Assembly: GCA_025356095.1 (NCBI GenBank)
Contig: JANXUR010000094.1
Coordinates: forward strand, 1 to 37,436
Reading direction: 5' to 3'
Length of the DNA: 37,436 nucleotides
Source: Acidobacteriaceae bacterium
Lineage (GTDB): Bacteria; Acidobacteriota; Terriglobia; Terriglobales; Acidobacteriaceae
Below the pieces are notes generated by a model, which ran no database searches, was not told the origin of the DNA, and saw nothing but the letters and a program-made list of their open reading frames with translations. The position numbers and the translations under genes are program-made. Shown piece by piece: positions 27,847 through 36,314 of this stretch (position 1 is the stretch's first letter; every line of letters begins with the position of its first letter).

Positions 27847-28004
27847 CGCAGGATTCTGGAACGAAAGCCTGCCTCACGCATCCCACCTTACAGGCAGCAG
27901 CCTGCGAGCAGCCCTTTGCTTGAGGGTCACCCGCGCCCGTGCGCTGCGTCACCGTAGTTTGTGTGCGGCTAACCTACAGTGAAGGCTGGTTCCTCGAGGT
28001 TGCA

Positions 28005-28262
28005 ATGCTGGCAAAATGTGGTAATCCGGAATGCAATCGTCGTTTTATGCGATTGAGCGAGGGCAAGCTTTTTTGGCAAGAGGCACCCCACGACGCCAAT
28101 AGCAACGGCCAAAACGGGATGCTGCAGATGGTGTGGTTTTGTGACGAATGTTCGAAAGACATGCCGGAAGTCCGCCACTCCGGCGACTCTGAGTTCTCCC
28201 CAGTCTTCCGCAAAGAAGTGAAGCCTCGCTCGCTGGCCCAGATTCACGCGACCCACTCCTAG
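28005..28262 (+). CDS. Small zinc-ribbon-like protein of unknown function
   Basis: 85 residues. Two cysteine pairs, CGNPECNRRF near the start and FCDECSK in the middle, look like a CxxxxC...CxxC zinc-binding site. The rest is polar. I do not recognise the family. ATG at 28005 has CGAGG upstream; the longer frame start at 27939 adds sequence before the conserved-looking MLAKCGNPEC. It faces the GT2 gene tail to tail. Confidence 0.7.
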   Translation: MLAKCGNPECNRRFMRLSEGKLFWQEAPHDANSNGQNGMLQMVWFCDECSKDMPEVRHSGDSEFSPVFRKEVKPRSLAQIHATHS

Positions 28263-28301
28263 CAGAACATTTGATTGAGTCGCGGCGTCTGACTTGTCTC
28301 C

Positions 28302-29045
28302 CTACAGCCGGTAGCGGCCCAGCAGAGAGTTCCAGCGAATCAGTAACAACTCCCCGAACATACGCGGCCCGTCGCGAAAGGGACGAATCGTACTCAGCTT
28401 GTCATGTGCCCAAGCCACCGGCACTTCGTCCACCCGCATTTTCAACTTGCGCGCCAAAAAAAGCAGCTCCGGGTCAAACGCCCAGCGCACTACCAGTTGC
28501 CGGGAAAACAGTTCTTGTGCGGCCTGATACGTGAAGGCCTTGAAGCCACATTGGGTGTCTTTATAGGGCAAACGCAAAATCCCGTGCAGCAGCCCGTTGA
28601 ATACTCGCCCAATGATCTGCCGAAACAGCGGCTGGCGCTTGGTCTGGCTCTGCCGCTCCAGCCAGCGCGACCCAATCGCCACGTCTGCGCCAGCCTTTAA
28701 CGCCCCAAACAGTTTGGGTGCTTCCTCAATCGGTGACGATAAGTCGGCATCGGTAAATAGCAACCACTGGCCCCGCGCCTGCAACATGCCATTGCGCACA
28801 CTAAAGCCCTTGCCCCGGTTCCCCGGATTTTCCACCAGCCGCACCGCCGCGTATTGCTCCGCAAACTCGCTAACAATGGCCGCCGTCGCGTCCCGTGAGC
28901 CGTCGTTTACCACGATGATTTCAGCGTCCCACGCCTGCTCAGTCAAATAGGCAAGCACCTTTTCGAGCGTGGCCGTAATGCGGCGCGCCTCGTTGTATGC
29001 AGGGATCACAATGCTGTACTCAGGACTCAAAGCAGAAAAGCTCAA
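28302..29045 (-). CDS. Family 2 glycosyltransferase, dolichyl-phosphate-glycosyltransferase-like
   Basis: 247 residues. GT-A domain: EYSIVIPAYNEARRI, the base pocket VVNDGSRDAT (about 46-55), donor-site LFTDADLSSP (DxD) and the late RWAFDPELLFLAR with acidic base. It resembles ALG5/DPM1-type enzymes that move a sugar from UDP/GDP to a polyprenyl phosphate, making lipid-linked sugars for the envelope. No extra GtrA-like membrane partner is adjacent. Start is TTG at 29045 (a stop lies just upstream in frame); an internal TTG at 29030 is the other option, so the exact N-terminus is unsure. Confidence 0.88.
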   Translation of the reverse strand: MSFSALSPEYSIVIPAYNEARRITATLEKVLAYLTEQAWDAEIIVVNDGSRDATAAIVSEFAEQYAAVRLVENPGNRGKGFSVRNGMLQARGQWLLFTDADLSSPIEEAPKLFGALKAGADVAIGSRWLERQSQTKRQPLFRQIIGRVFNGLLHGILRLPYKDTQCGFKAFTYQAAQELFSRQLVVRWAFDPELLFLARKLKMRVDEVPVAWAHDKLSTIRPFRDGPRMFGELLLIRWNSLLGRYRL

Positions 29046-29218
29046 CCTTCACGGGAATGGGCAAACAGACTTTTGATTGTACCAACCCACGCTGGCACCA
29101 GCCGAGGCGTGTTATCTGGACCGGGCGTGCGCCCCTGCTATCGCACGGGTTCGAGACATGGGAGCCTATCGGCGCAGTTTTGTGACCGCCGATACATTCA
29201 CCTCCAGCCTAGCCGCTT

Positions 29219-29224
29219 TACCCT
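29219..29224 (+). promoter_or_regulatory. -10 element of a predicted leaderless promoter (29231 gene)
   Basis: TACCCT with its first base 12 nt before the ATG at 29231; no Shine-Dalgarno (GCCCAC). A weak TTCACC lies 16 nt upstream. Confidence 0.45.
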
Positions 29225-29230
29225 GCCCAC

Positions 29231-29908
29231 ATGAATCCCAAATCTCCAGTTGTCGTTTGGCGGACAGCGCTGGCGCTGGCGACACTCTTTCTCACCGTCA
29301 CACTCCCCGGCTACGCCAAAACCCATACTGTCGCCCTCGGCAAGCCACAGGCCGTCACTTTTCCTGCGGGCCCCAAAGAAGACAAGCCAGAGAAGATGAC
29401 CGTCCGCGCCCTCTATGTGGATGACAAGCTCAAGGAATACACCACCGGAGAGACTCACGACATCACCGACCGGCTCTTCGTAGTGCGCCGCGCCTTTCGC
29501 GTGAATGACCGATTGCCCGAAGAAAAAGCTCCACGCTGGCTCTGGCAACGCGGCGGCTGGTTACAAGTAGATCGCGTCAGCGCTCACATCTCTGCACTGA
29601 ACCTGCCGGAGTTCGACGGCTTCTATTCCGTCGCCGTCTGGTACCGCGACTACGCCGCCTACTGCGGCACCGCCGCCGACGGAGAGAAGCTATACGCGGT
29701 CGTTGCCCAACTCGGCTCGCGCAAGCCACTGCTGCGCCGCGTTCTCGGAGACCCCGACTTCAGCGGCCAGCCCGACACCGCCTGCGAGGATGACCCCACC
29801 TGGCAACGCCATCCCCCCCGCGTCACCTTCACCGACCCCAAGGGTCAGAAGCTGACCTTTACCGTCCGCGGCAAATCCGCCGATCTGGTGGACGACAACG
29901 AAGAATGA
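29231..29908 (+). CDS. Secreted protein of unknown function
   Basis: 225 residues. Signal peptide about 1-29 (LPGYAK), then a soluble, charged domain rich in beta patterns, with DDKLKEYTTGETHDI, RVNDRLPEE, and two cysteines (in AAYCGTAADG and TACEDDP) that could pair. Sequence around WQRGGWLQVDRVSAHI looks structural. I do not recognise the family. It is converging with gatA (35 bp between stops) and is not in an operon with the GT2 gene behind it. Confidence 0.7.
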   Translation: MNPKSPVVVWRTALALATLFLTVTLPGYAKTHTVALGKPQAVTFPAGPKEDKPEKMTVRALYVDDKLKEYTTGETHDITDRLFVVRRAFRVNDRLPEEKAPRWLWQRGGWLQVDRVSAHISALNLPEFDGFYSVAVWYRDYAAYCGTAADGEKLYAVVAQLGSRKPLLRRVLGDPDFSGQPDTACEDDPTWQRHPPRVTFTDPKGQKLTFTVRGKSADLVDDNEE

Positions 29909-29943
29909 AACCCCGTCTTCGAGACGCACGTCACGCGCCGACC

Positions 29944-31404
29944 TTACTCCACCGCCGCGCCGAGCCGCAGCACGGTTCCCTCATCGAAGTGCTTGCCCAG
30001 AATCTGCACTCCCACCGGCAAGCCTTCGCTGGTCTCGCCGCATGGCACTGAGATGCCCGGAATCCCGACCAGGTCTGCCGTCACCGTGTAAATATCGGCC
30101 AGATACATGGCCAGCGGATCGTCGGTCTTTTCGCCCAGCTTGAAAGCAGGCGCGGGGCAGGTCGGCGTGACGATTGCGTCCACTTCTGCGAACGCCAGCT
30201 CGAAGTCACGCGCCAGCAGCGTGCGCACCTTTTGCGCCTTCAGGTAGTAGGCGTCGTAGTAGCCCGCGCTCAGCGCGTAGGTGCCCAGCATGATCCGCCG
30301 CTTCACCTCAGGCCCAAAGCCTTCGTCGCGACTGCGCCGGTACATCTCGCTCAGCGACTTCGCACCCTTCGCGCGATGTCCATACCGCACCGCGTCAAAG
30401 CGCGCCAAGTTCGACGAAGCCTCCGCCGTCGCCACAATGTAGTAAGTTGGCACGGCATACTCAGTATGCGGCAGCGACACTGGCTGCACCTGACAGCCCA
30501 GCGCGCGCAGCTTTTCGATGGCGGCTTCTACCAGCGCCCGCGTCTCCGGCTCCAACCCTTCGCCAAAATATTCCTTCGGAATCCCAACCCGCAGTCCCCG
30601 CACCGGTTTCTGCATGTCCGCCACATAGTCTGGCACCGGCACGTCCGCCGAGGTCGCATCCATGGCATCGCGCCCCGCAATCACCTGCAAAACCTGCGCC
30701 GCATCCTTCACAGAATTCGTCAGCGGGCCTACGTGATCCAGCGACGACGCAAATGCAATCAGCCCATAACGCGAAACGCGCCCATAGGTGGCCATCATTC
30801 CCACCACGCCGCAGAATGACGCGGGCTGCCGAATCGAACCGCCGGTATCTGACCCCAGCGTTGCCACCGCCATCCCCGCCGCCACTGCCGCAGCCGACCC
30901 GCCTGAGCTGCCGCCCGGCACCCGCGTCAAATCCCGCGGATTCCGTACCGGCTTATATCCGGAATTCTCATTCGAGGAACCCATGGCAAACTCATCGCAG
31001 TTGCACTTGCCCAGAATTACCGCGCCAGCCGCCTCCAGCCGCGTCACCACCGTCGCATCATACGGCGCTGCAAATCCTTCCAGAATCCGCGAACCCGCTG
31101 TCGTTGGCAGGCCCTTGGTCATCAGCACGTCCTTAACGCCCACCGGCACGCCCGCCAGCGGCATGGTGGTCAAATCCAAGTCTCCGTGCGCTGCGAGCGC
31201 ATCTACCCGCGCTGCCTGCGCCAGCGCGCGCTCCCGGCTCAGCGCCAGAAACGCGCCAACCTCGCCGTCGCTCTTGGCGATCTGGCTAAAGTGCTGCTCG
31301 GCAATCGCGGTTGCCGTGGTTTCGCGGGCGGCAATCGCCGTGCGAATGCCGTCAATGGAAAAAAGGCTGGTACCCGGCTGAGAGGTTGGATTAGGCTGGC
31401 TCAC
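29944..31404 (-). CDS. gatA: Asp-tRNA(Asn)/Glu-tRNA(Gln) amidotransferase subunit A
   Basis: 486 residues. Amidase subunit of GatCAB, releasing ammonia from glutamine to convert mischarged Glu-tRNA(Gln) or Asp-tRNA(Asn). Ser-cisSer-Lys triad: K91 (VGVKDVL), S166 (GGSSGGS) and S190 ([10 protein letters not shown]), at the usual 75- and 24-residue spacing. Length is normal. GTG at 31404 is the start; the frame has no earlier plausible codon, and a TACACT -10-like element lies 12 nt before it. gatC is 158 bp upstream on the same strand; gatB is not in this window. Confidence 0.96.
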   Translation of the reverse strand: MSQPNPTSQPGTSLFSIDGIRTAIAARETTATAIAEQHFSQIAKSDGEVGAFLALSRERALAQAARVDALAAHGDLDLTTMPLAGVPVGVKDVLMTKGLPTTAGSRILEGFAAPYDATVVTRLEAAGAVILGKCNCDEFAMGSSNENSGYKPVRNPRDLTRVPGGSSGGSAAAVAAGMAVATLGSDTGGSIRQPASFCGVVGMMATYGRVSRYGLIAFASSLDHVGPLTNSVKDAAQVLQVIAGRDAMDATSADVPVPDYVADMQKPVRGLRVGIPKEYFGEGLEPETRALVEAAIEKLRALGCQVQPVSLPHTEYAVPTYYIVATAEASSNLARFDAVRYGHRAKGAKSLSEMYRRSRDEGFGPEVKRRIMLGTYALSAGYYDAYYLKAQKVRTLLARDFELAFAEVDAIVTPTCPAPAFKLGEKTDDPLAMYLADIYTVTADLVGIPGISVPCGETSEGLPVGVQILGKHFDEGTVLRLGAAVE

Positions 31405-31410
31405 CCCATT

Positions 31411-31416
31411 AGTGTA
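31411..31416 (-). promoter_or_regulatory. -10 element of a predicted leaderless promoter (gatA)
   Basis: Reading the minus strand, TACACT begins at 31416, 12 nt before the GTG at 31404; no usable Shine-Dalgarno between (AATGGG). Confidence 0.5.
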
Positions 31417-31499
31417 AAGCGGGTGAGCAGGAAAATGCCGGGATTAAGTTGTGGAGTAGACGAGCGCTGGATGAATGCCGAGAAAAAAATCCACGGTAA

Positions 31500-31535
31500 A
31501 TCCGAATAGTGCGCGGATGAAAGGTGGGGCACCTG
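31500..31535 (-). repeat. GTGCCCCACC motif between gatC and gatA
   Basis: Reading minus, GTGCCCCACCTTTCATCCGC, resembling the CCCCACC motif at 6390 and the 8979 hairpin arm. Degenerate; no clear stem. Confidence 0.3.
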
Positions 31536-31562
31536 TTCGTACATTGGGGAATGCACGCACTC

Positions 31563-31901
31563 TTACTTCTCAATCACCTTGGGCACCAGAAAATAGCTGC
31601 CGTCGCTTTGCGGAGCATTCGCCAGCGCGGCCTCGTGACTCAGCGACTCGCGTAACCCCCGTGGCTCATCGGTGCGGCTGGCATAGTCAAAGCGCTCACT
31701 GCCTTCGCAGGTCTCATCCACGCCGTAGCGCGCACTCACCTGCGCCATCGGCTCCACCCCGTCGGTGTTGAGTTCGCTAAGACGATCCACATAGGCCAGA
31801 ATCGAGTTCAGGTCGCGCACCATGCGCGACTGCTCGTCGCTGGTCAGCTCCAAGTTCGCGAGCCCGGCCACGTATTGCACGGCTTTTTCGTCAATCTTCA
31901 T
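31563..31901 (-). CDS. gatC: Asp-tRNA(Asn)/Glu-tRNA(Gln) amidotransferase subunit C
   Basis: 112 residues (slightly longer than the usual about 95-100). GatC is the small belt protein that holds GatA and GatB together. The N-terminal VQYVAGLANLELTSDEQSR and MVRDLNSILAYVDRLSELNT helices, then a central VEPM and the C-terminal DGSYFLVPKVIEK that ends GatC proteins, are all present. It starts 18 bp after the DciA-like gene and precedes gatA by 158 bp. Confidence 0.93.
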   Translation of the reverse strand: MKIDEKAVQYVAGLANLELTSDEQSRMVRDLNSILAYVDRLSELNTDGVEPMAQVSARYGVDETCEGSERFDYASRTDEPRGLRESLSHEAALANAPQSDGSYFLVPKVIEK

Positions 31902-31919
31902 TTCGGATCGTTTAGAACG

Positions 31920-32258
31920 TTACCGCCGCGAGCGCAGCCACTTTAGGTCTTGTGTCTCCGCACCGGGCGCGCCATCCGGTTGATCGGCCAGCACAAATTC
32001 AATGCGCTTCACGGCATCGCCACAGTGAACCCGCAATGCTTGCAGCAGCTTTCCGGCAAGCTCGCGCAGGTTCGTAAGCCACTCGCGGTTTTCCACCCGC
32101 ACGCGCAACACACCCTCTGCAAAGTCCAGTGCTTCGGCATGTGCTGCGGTCGCTGTGCCACAGACCAGTGGCCAAGCCTGTACCACCGCTTCGGCGGGTG
32201 GCATTTCCGCCAACAGTTTCCGCATCACACGTTGCAATCCCGGTTGTGCCCGTTCCAA
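31920..32258 (-). CDS. DUF721 / DciA-like protein
   Basis: 112 residues matching DUF721, the family of the helicase-loading factor DciA: MRKLLAEMPPAEAVVQAWPLVCG, then AHAEALDFAEGVLRVRVENREWLTNLRELAGKLLQAL and a polar C-terminus. DciA binds DnaB helicase and DNA by a KH-like fold. Many DUF721 proteins lack the DnaB-binding helices, so function is a prediction. Start is TTG at 32258; a later M12 is possible. First, with 18 bp spacing, in a run to gatC, and 15 bp behind a kelch gene. Confidence 0.8.
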   Translation of the reverse strand: MERAQPGLQRVMRKLLAEMPPAEAVVQAWPLVCGTATAAHAEALDFAEGVLRVRVENREWLTNLRELAGKLLQALRVHCGDAVKRIEFVLADQPDGAPGAETQDLKWLRSRR

Positions 32259-32273
32259 AAGTGTTGCCTTTCT

Positions 32274-33380
32274 CTACGGCAAACCGTTCGCAATGGATAG
32301 CACGAACGCATGGTCTTCGACCGCCGTTGCAATAACCGACGGCCCATTGACCCCGCCGAAGGTCACCGCCGTGTTAATCGCTGGGATATAAAACGCGCTG
32401 TTGTACCGCCTCGTAGGAGCCGTACCCACCGCCACTGCCCCCAATGACGTCCAACTTGCCGCACCATTTCCATTCGCATTCACCAGCACAAAGCTGTCGC
32501 CTAGCACCGTGGTTCCTGTCCAGCCGTCGGCAATCATCATACGGTTGTTCACCGCGTCGTACCAAGCCACATGTTGGGTGCGCGCCTTGGGAGCCGTTCC
32601 GGTTGGCGTCAGCAGCGTCCATGCCGACGACCCCCCGCGCCCGTTGGCATTCGTCAAATACCATGCATCGCCCCAAGGGCTGCCACCGCTGTCGCCACCG
32701 TAAATCACCATCCGGTTGCTGCCCGCATCATAAACTGCCGTCGGAAACTGGCGGGCCGCCGGGCCTGATCCATTTACGGTTACCTGCGTCCATACCGGGG
32801 AACCCAACGCGCCGCTCGCACTGCTGAGTGCCCACACATCAGCCAGATAATGCCCGGCGCAGTCGTACCCCCCAAACACAGTCATCACATCGTTTGCGGA
32901 ATCATAAATCGCGGTGTGCGCCATTCGCGGCGCAGGAGCAGTACCACTCGGCGTCACCTTCGTCCAGGACACATTCCCGCTGCCGTTGGCCCCGTTCAGC
33001 ACCCACAAATCAGACGAGCACTGCCCTGCCGCCGTAGTGGAGCCTCCGAATATAAGCAGCCGGTTGTTCGACGCGGAGTAAACCGCACTCTGCCCGAAGC
33101 GCGGGCTCGGTGCCGTTCCCGTCGGAAAGCTTTGCACCCACGTCAGCCCCAGCAAATTTGCGTCGGCGCTTGCAGTAACCGACTTCGCTGTCCACACGTC
33201 ATTCAACAGCACCGAGTTTGCGGCTTGCCCGCCGAAAATCACCGCCGTGTCCGTTCCCGGATCGTAAGCCATCGAAAGCTCGTAGCGGGGCACAGGCCCC
33301 AGCGTTAACCATCCTTGCGCCTGCACCCGACCGCAGACCATGCCCATCAGCACCAGCAACCAACCAGCAAATTTTTTCAC
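32274..33380 (-). CDS. Secreted kelch-repeat protein (six-bladed propeller), paralogue 1
   Basis: 368 residues. Signal peptide about 1-22 (VQAQ), then six repeats of about 55 residues, each with YDxxxNxMxxFGG, NDVWxLxxANGxG and WTxLxPxGTxPxxR-like segments. The six glycine pairs are FGGQ, FGGS, FGGY, YGGD, a degenerate ADGW and FGGV, so blade five lost its glycine pair. Kelch propellers bind proteins or sugars; the ligand here is unknown. GTG at 33380 has GGAG upstream. It follows paralogue 2 by 14 bp on the same strand. Confidence 0.85.
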   Translation of the reverse strand: MKKFAGWLLVLMGMVCGRVQAQGWLTLGPVPRYELSMAYDPGTDTAVIFGGQAANSVLLNDVWTAKSVTASADANLLGLTWVQSFPTGTAPSPRFGQSAVYSASNNRLLIFGGSTTAAGQCSSDLWVLNGANGSGNVSWTKVTPSGTAPAPRMAHTAIYDSANDVMTVFGGYDCAGHYLADVWALSSASGALGSPVWTQVTVNGSGPAARQFPTAVYDAGSNRMVIYGGDSGGSPWGDAWYLTNANGRGGSSAWTLLTPTGTAPKARTQHVAWYDAVNNRMMIADGWTGTTVLGDSFVLVNANGNGAASWTSLGAVAVGTAPTRRYNSAFYIPAINTAVTFGGVNGPSVIATAVEDHAFVLSIANGLP

Positions 33381-33394
33381 CGTCTCACTCTCCG

Positions 33395-34549
33395 TTACTG
33401 CAGTCCGTTGGCATGCGTCAGAATACTGATGTGGTCGTCCGTAGACGAAATCGAGTTGCTGGCTCCGCCAAACACGCCCAGTTGGTTCGTACCCGGGTCA
33501 TAGATTGCAGCGCCGAACCGTTTGCCTCCGATGGTGGGCGTTGGAGTTACCTGTACCCATGCCGGGGCACCTGCCTTGCCGTTCGCTCCGGTCAAGACCC
33601 ACGAATCGGAGAACGGCGCACCCTTGGCCACACCGCCGAACACCATCATCCTATTGTTGGTGGAGTCGTATGCCGCCACATGCCCGAACCGCGCCTTCGG
33701 CCCCGTTTTCCCGGTCGAAAGCTGCGTCCACACCGGCGTGCCGCCCACCCCGTTCGCGTTGGAAAGCGCCCACACATCCGAATAGATCGTCGTGGTGGTT
33801 GCGTCGGTGCCGCCATACACCACCATCGTATTCGACCCCGGATCATACACCGCACTCGACAGCATTCTGACCGGCGGCGGCGTGCCCCCAGGGTTCAACT
33901 GTGTCCACACCGGTGTCACCCCATTAGCGTTGGCATTGGTCAGGACCCACACGTCATTCAAGGCGCTGGAAACACAATCACTTCCGCCAAACACAATCAT
34001 CCGATTGCCGGTTGCGTCATAGACGGCGGTGTGAAACCTGCGCGCACTGGGAGCGGTGCCGGTAAACGCCTGATTAAACCACTGCCCGGCCGGGTTGCTA
34101 TTGGCTCCAGTCAGAAGCCACAAATCGTTAACGCACGACCCCGGGAACCCGGTGCCCCCGCCAAACACCACCATTCGCTTGTTCGTGGCGTCATAAATCG
34201 CGCTATGGCCATAACGCTCCGGGGGACGGAATCCGCGCGGCGCTTCCATCTGCCAGCTGAGGTTAACCGAACTGCCCCCGGCCTGCGGCAGCGCGTTATC
34301 CGCATACCACAGGTCGTTGAAGTTGATCAGCTTTGGCGAATGCTGACCCCCGAAAATGATGAAACGGTTGGTGGACTGGTCATACACCGCCGACGCATAA
34401 TCCCGCGTGCCCGGGCCTAGGCGGTTCCACATCTGTGCCATGGCAGTACCCGATGTCAGCAAGCCTGCCAGCACTCCCAACGCCACTACCCTCCAGGGAG
34501 AACTCCATCCTGCTGTTACTTGCGCCTTCCTCGTATCTAGTCCACGCAT
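33395..34549 (-). CDS. Secreted kelch-repeat protein (six-bladed propeller), paralogue 2
   Basis: 384 residues from the chosen start. Signal peptide ending near GTAMAQ, then six kelch blades with FGGQ, FGGG, FGGS, YGGT, FGGV and FGGA, all intact. Blades share the RxxHxAVYD and ANGxGGxPxWTQL patterns of paralogue 1, so the pair arose by duplication. Two starts are plausible: ATG at 34549 with AGGAG 9 nt upstream and a normal-length signal peptide (used here), or ATG at 34582, which has a TAACAT -10-like element exactly 12 nt upstream, as in the leaderless genes. Function unknown, probably cell-surface binding. Confidence 0.82.
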   Translation of the reverse strand: MRGLDTRKAQVTAGWSSPWRVVALGVLAGLLTSGTAMAQMWNRLGPGTRDYASAVYDQSTNRFIIFGGQHSPKLINFNDLWYADNALPQAGGSSVNLSWQMEAPRGFRPPERYGHSAIYDATNKRMVVFGGGTGFPGSCVNDLWLLTGANSNPAGQWFNQAFTGTAPSARRFHTAVYDATGNRMIVFGGSDCVSSALNDVWVLTNANANGVTPVWTQLNPGGTPPPVRMLSSAVYDPGSNTMVVYGGTDATTTTIYSDVWALSNANGVGGTPVWTQLSTGKTGPKARFGHVAAYDSTNNRMMVFGGVAKGAPFSDSWVLTGANGKAGAPAWVQVTPTPTIGGKRFGAAIYDPGTNQLGVFGGASNSISSTDDHISILTHANGLQ

Positions 34550-34786
34550 CTTCTTCTGCTCCTGCTCTAAGGGGAATCGCATAGCGGCATGTTACTGCGG
34601 CGGCAGCCGCATTGCTGTCCCGTCCGAATCATGATTTGGGTCGAGCGAAGGCGGGCAGGGGAGGGAATGAGCCACGCCAAACTCCCCCAGTATAGCTCAG
34701 CTTCCAACTCCTCCAGCACGGCGAGACCAAATATTAACGTGCCCTATGCGTTGCTGCCCTTGCAACCTGTTGCTCATCGGTTCGAA

Positions 34787-36136
34787 CTATGTAAACTCTT
34801 CTCGAAGTAGCGTCACTGCTTCCTCGCGGGTCCCGATAACGCCCTCGAGTTGTGCATCTTCCACCCGCGCCAGCATCGCTTTGAAGGTTGGCCCCGGCGC
34901 GTACCCCTCAGCAATCAGCTCTTTTCCGGTAAGCAGCGGCGTAGGCCGGATTACCTCCTCGGGCATCGTCTGAAACTGCGCTTTCGCATACTCATAGCCC
35001 TCAAACCTTCGGTTGCTCGAAGCGCAATCCAGTTTGTGCAGGGCCAGATGCTCCGCGAAATTCGCTTGCCGCATAAACCGCTTCAGTGTGGAAGCCTTCA
35101 TCTTCAGCACGTCGCCAAAACGCATGTGCTGATCCACCAACGCGACGATCTGCTCGGTCTCTTCCCCCGAAAACCGCAGCCTCTGGCAGATAGCCCGCGC
35201 CAGTTCCACCCCCAACTCCACATGACCGTCAAAGCGAATGCGGTCTGGCGCTCGCCGAAACGTTGCGGGCTTGCCTACATCGTGCAGCAACGCCCCCCAC
35301 GCCAGCGACTTGCTGGCACGCGCCTGCAGCTTGCCCAGACCTTCCAACAGCATCAGCGTATGCACCCAAACATCGCCTTCGGGATGAAACTCTGGCGGCT
35401 GCTCGACGCCCTTCATGGCGGCAATTTCCGGCAGCACATGCTCCAGCAACCCCGATTCATCCAGCAACTCGAAAGCGCGGCGCGCCTTCCCCTCGGTTAA
35501 CATCTTGGTGAGTTCGTCGCGCACCCGCTCCCGGCTTACCACGGCAACCTCCGCCGCCATTCCCTGAATCGCGGCCATTGTCGCTGGCTCGATCTCAAAG
35601 TCAAAACGCGCCGCGAACCGCACCGCTCGCAACATCCGCAGCTTGTCTTCCCCATACCGCTTGGCCGGCTCCCCAATGGTCCGGATCACACCCGCGCGCA
35701 AATCATTTTGCCCGCCCACGTAGTCCAGTACCGCATTGTTCTCGGTATCGAGCAGCATGCCATTGATCGTAAAATCCCGCCGCTCCACATCCTCACGGGC
35801 TGATGCGCTGAACCGCACTGCATCGGGGTGCCGTCCATCGCTAGATCCAACATCCGCGCGAAAAGTGGCTACTTCCACTACGTCCTCGCCACTTTGGCTT
35901 CCATCTGTATCCAGCGGCTCGGGGTTCGCCACCAGCACCACCCCGAACTGCGCCCCCACCCCGTAGGTTCGCGGAAACATCCGCAATACCACATCCGGAT
36001 TTGCGTCCGTGCAAATATCCCAATCCTTTGCCTCGCGCCCCAGCAGCAGGTCGCGCACACATCCGCCTACCAGAAACGCCTGAAAGCCACGCTCCCGCAA
36101 CGCTCCGATCACTCGATTGGCCAATGCCTCGCTCAT
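34787..36136 (-). CDS. cca: tRNA nucleotidyltransferase / poly(A) polymerase family (CCA-adding)
   Basis: 449 residues. Adds CCA to tRNA 3' ends or, less likely, A tails. Class II nucleotidyltransferase head: FLVGGCVRDLLLG (21-33), catalytic D38 and D40 in DWDIC, then RRDFTINGM (119-127), and PAKRYGEDKLRMLRAVRFAARF (about 157-178). The C-terminal half holds an HD domain (HDVGKP at 285-290), so it also has metal phosphohydrolase potential as in E. coli Cca. The tRNA here already encodes its CCA, so repair is the likely role. ATG at 36136 starts the conserved helix. Confidence 0.9.
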   Translation of the reverse strand: MSEALANRVIGALRERGFQAFLVGGCVRDLLLGREAKDWDICTDANPDVVLRMFPRTYGVGAQFGVVLVANPEPLDTDGSQSGEDVVEVATFRADVGSSDGRHPDAVRFSASAREDVERRDFTINGMLLDTENNAVLDYVGGQNDLRAGVIRTIGEPAKRYGEDKLRMLRAVRFAARFDFEIEPATMAAIQGMAAEVAVVSRERVRDELTKMLTEGKARRAFELLDESGLLEHVLPEIAAMKGVEQPPEFHPEGDVWVHTLMLLEGLGKLQARASKSLAWGALLHDVGKPATFRRAPDRIRFDGHVELGVELARAICQRLRFSGEETEQIVALVDQHMRFGDVLKMKASTLKRFMRQANFAEHLALHKLDCASSNRRFEGYEYAKAQFQTMPEEVIRPTPLLTGKELIAEGYAPGPTFKAMLARVEDAQLEGVIGTREEAVTLLREEFT

Positions 36137-36264
36137 CCCCGTACTTCTCCGCCACTTTCGTGCTTCAGGCCGCCCTGGGGCCCGTATTCTCCGCGTTTTC
36201 GCGTCGAATCAGCCTTGTGCTTCCGGCCTGAACCTTCCTGAGTCATCCCAACCACCGGAAACGG

Positions 36265-36296
36265 CACAGGCCCGAAGCCGAAGCCCCGGGCCTGTG
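36265..36296 (-). terminator. Hairpin after pckA
   Basis: CACAGGCCCG and CGGGCCTGTG (36265-36274, 36287-36296) are exact complements with a 12-nt loop, 19 nt past the pckA stop. Only a short T run follows on the minus strand, so it is a moderate terminator candidate. Confidence 0.5.
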
Positions 36297-36314
36297 TAAC
36301 TGCGCTGATTCAGA

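Noticed and set aside
33218-34420. 400-codon plus-strand open frame opposite the kelch genes
   Set aside because: Its repeat-like look comes from the kelch repeats on the other strand; Arg/His/Pro-rich composition is typical of shadows.
34589-34810. Small plus-strand open frame between cca and the kelch genes
   Set aside because: No Shine-Dalgarno or -10, biased composition, overlaps the cca end; the gap is better read as the kelch promoter region.
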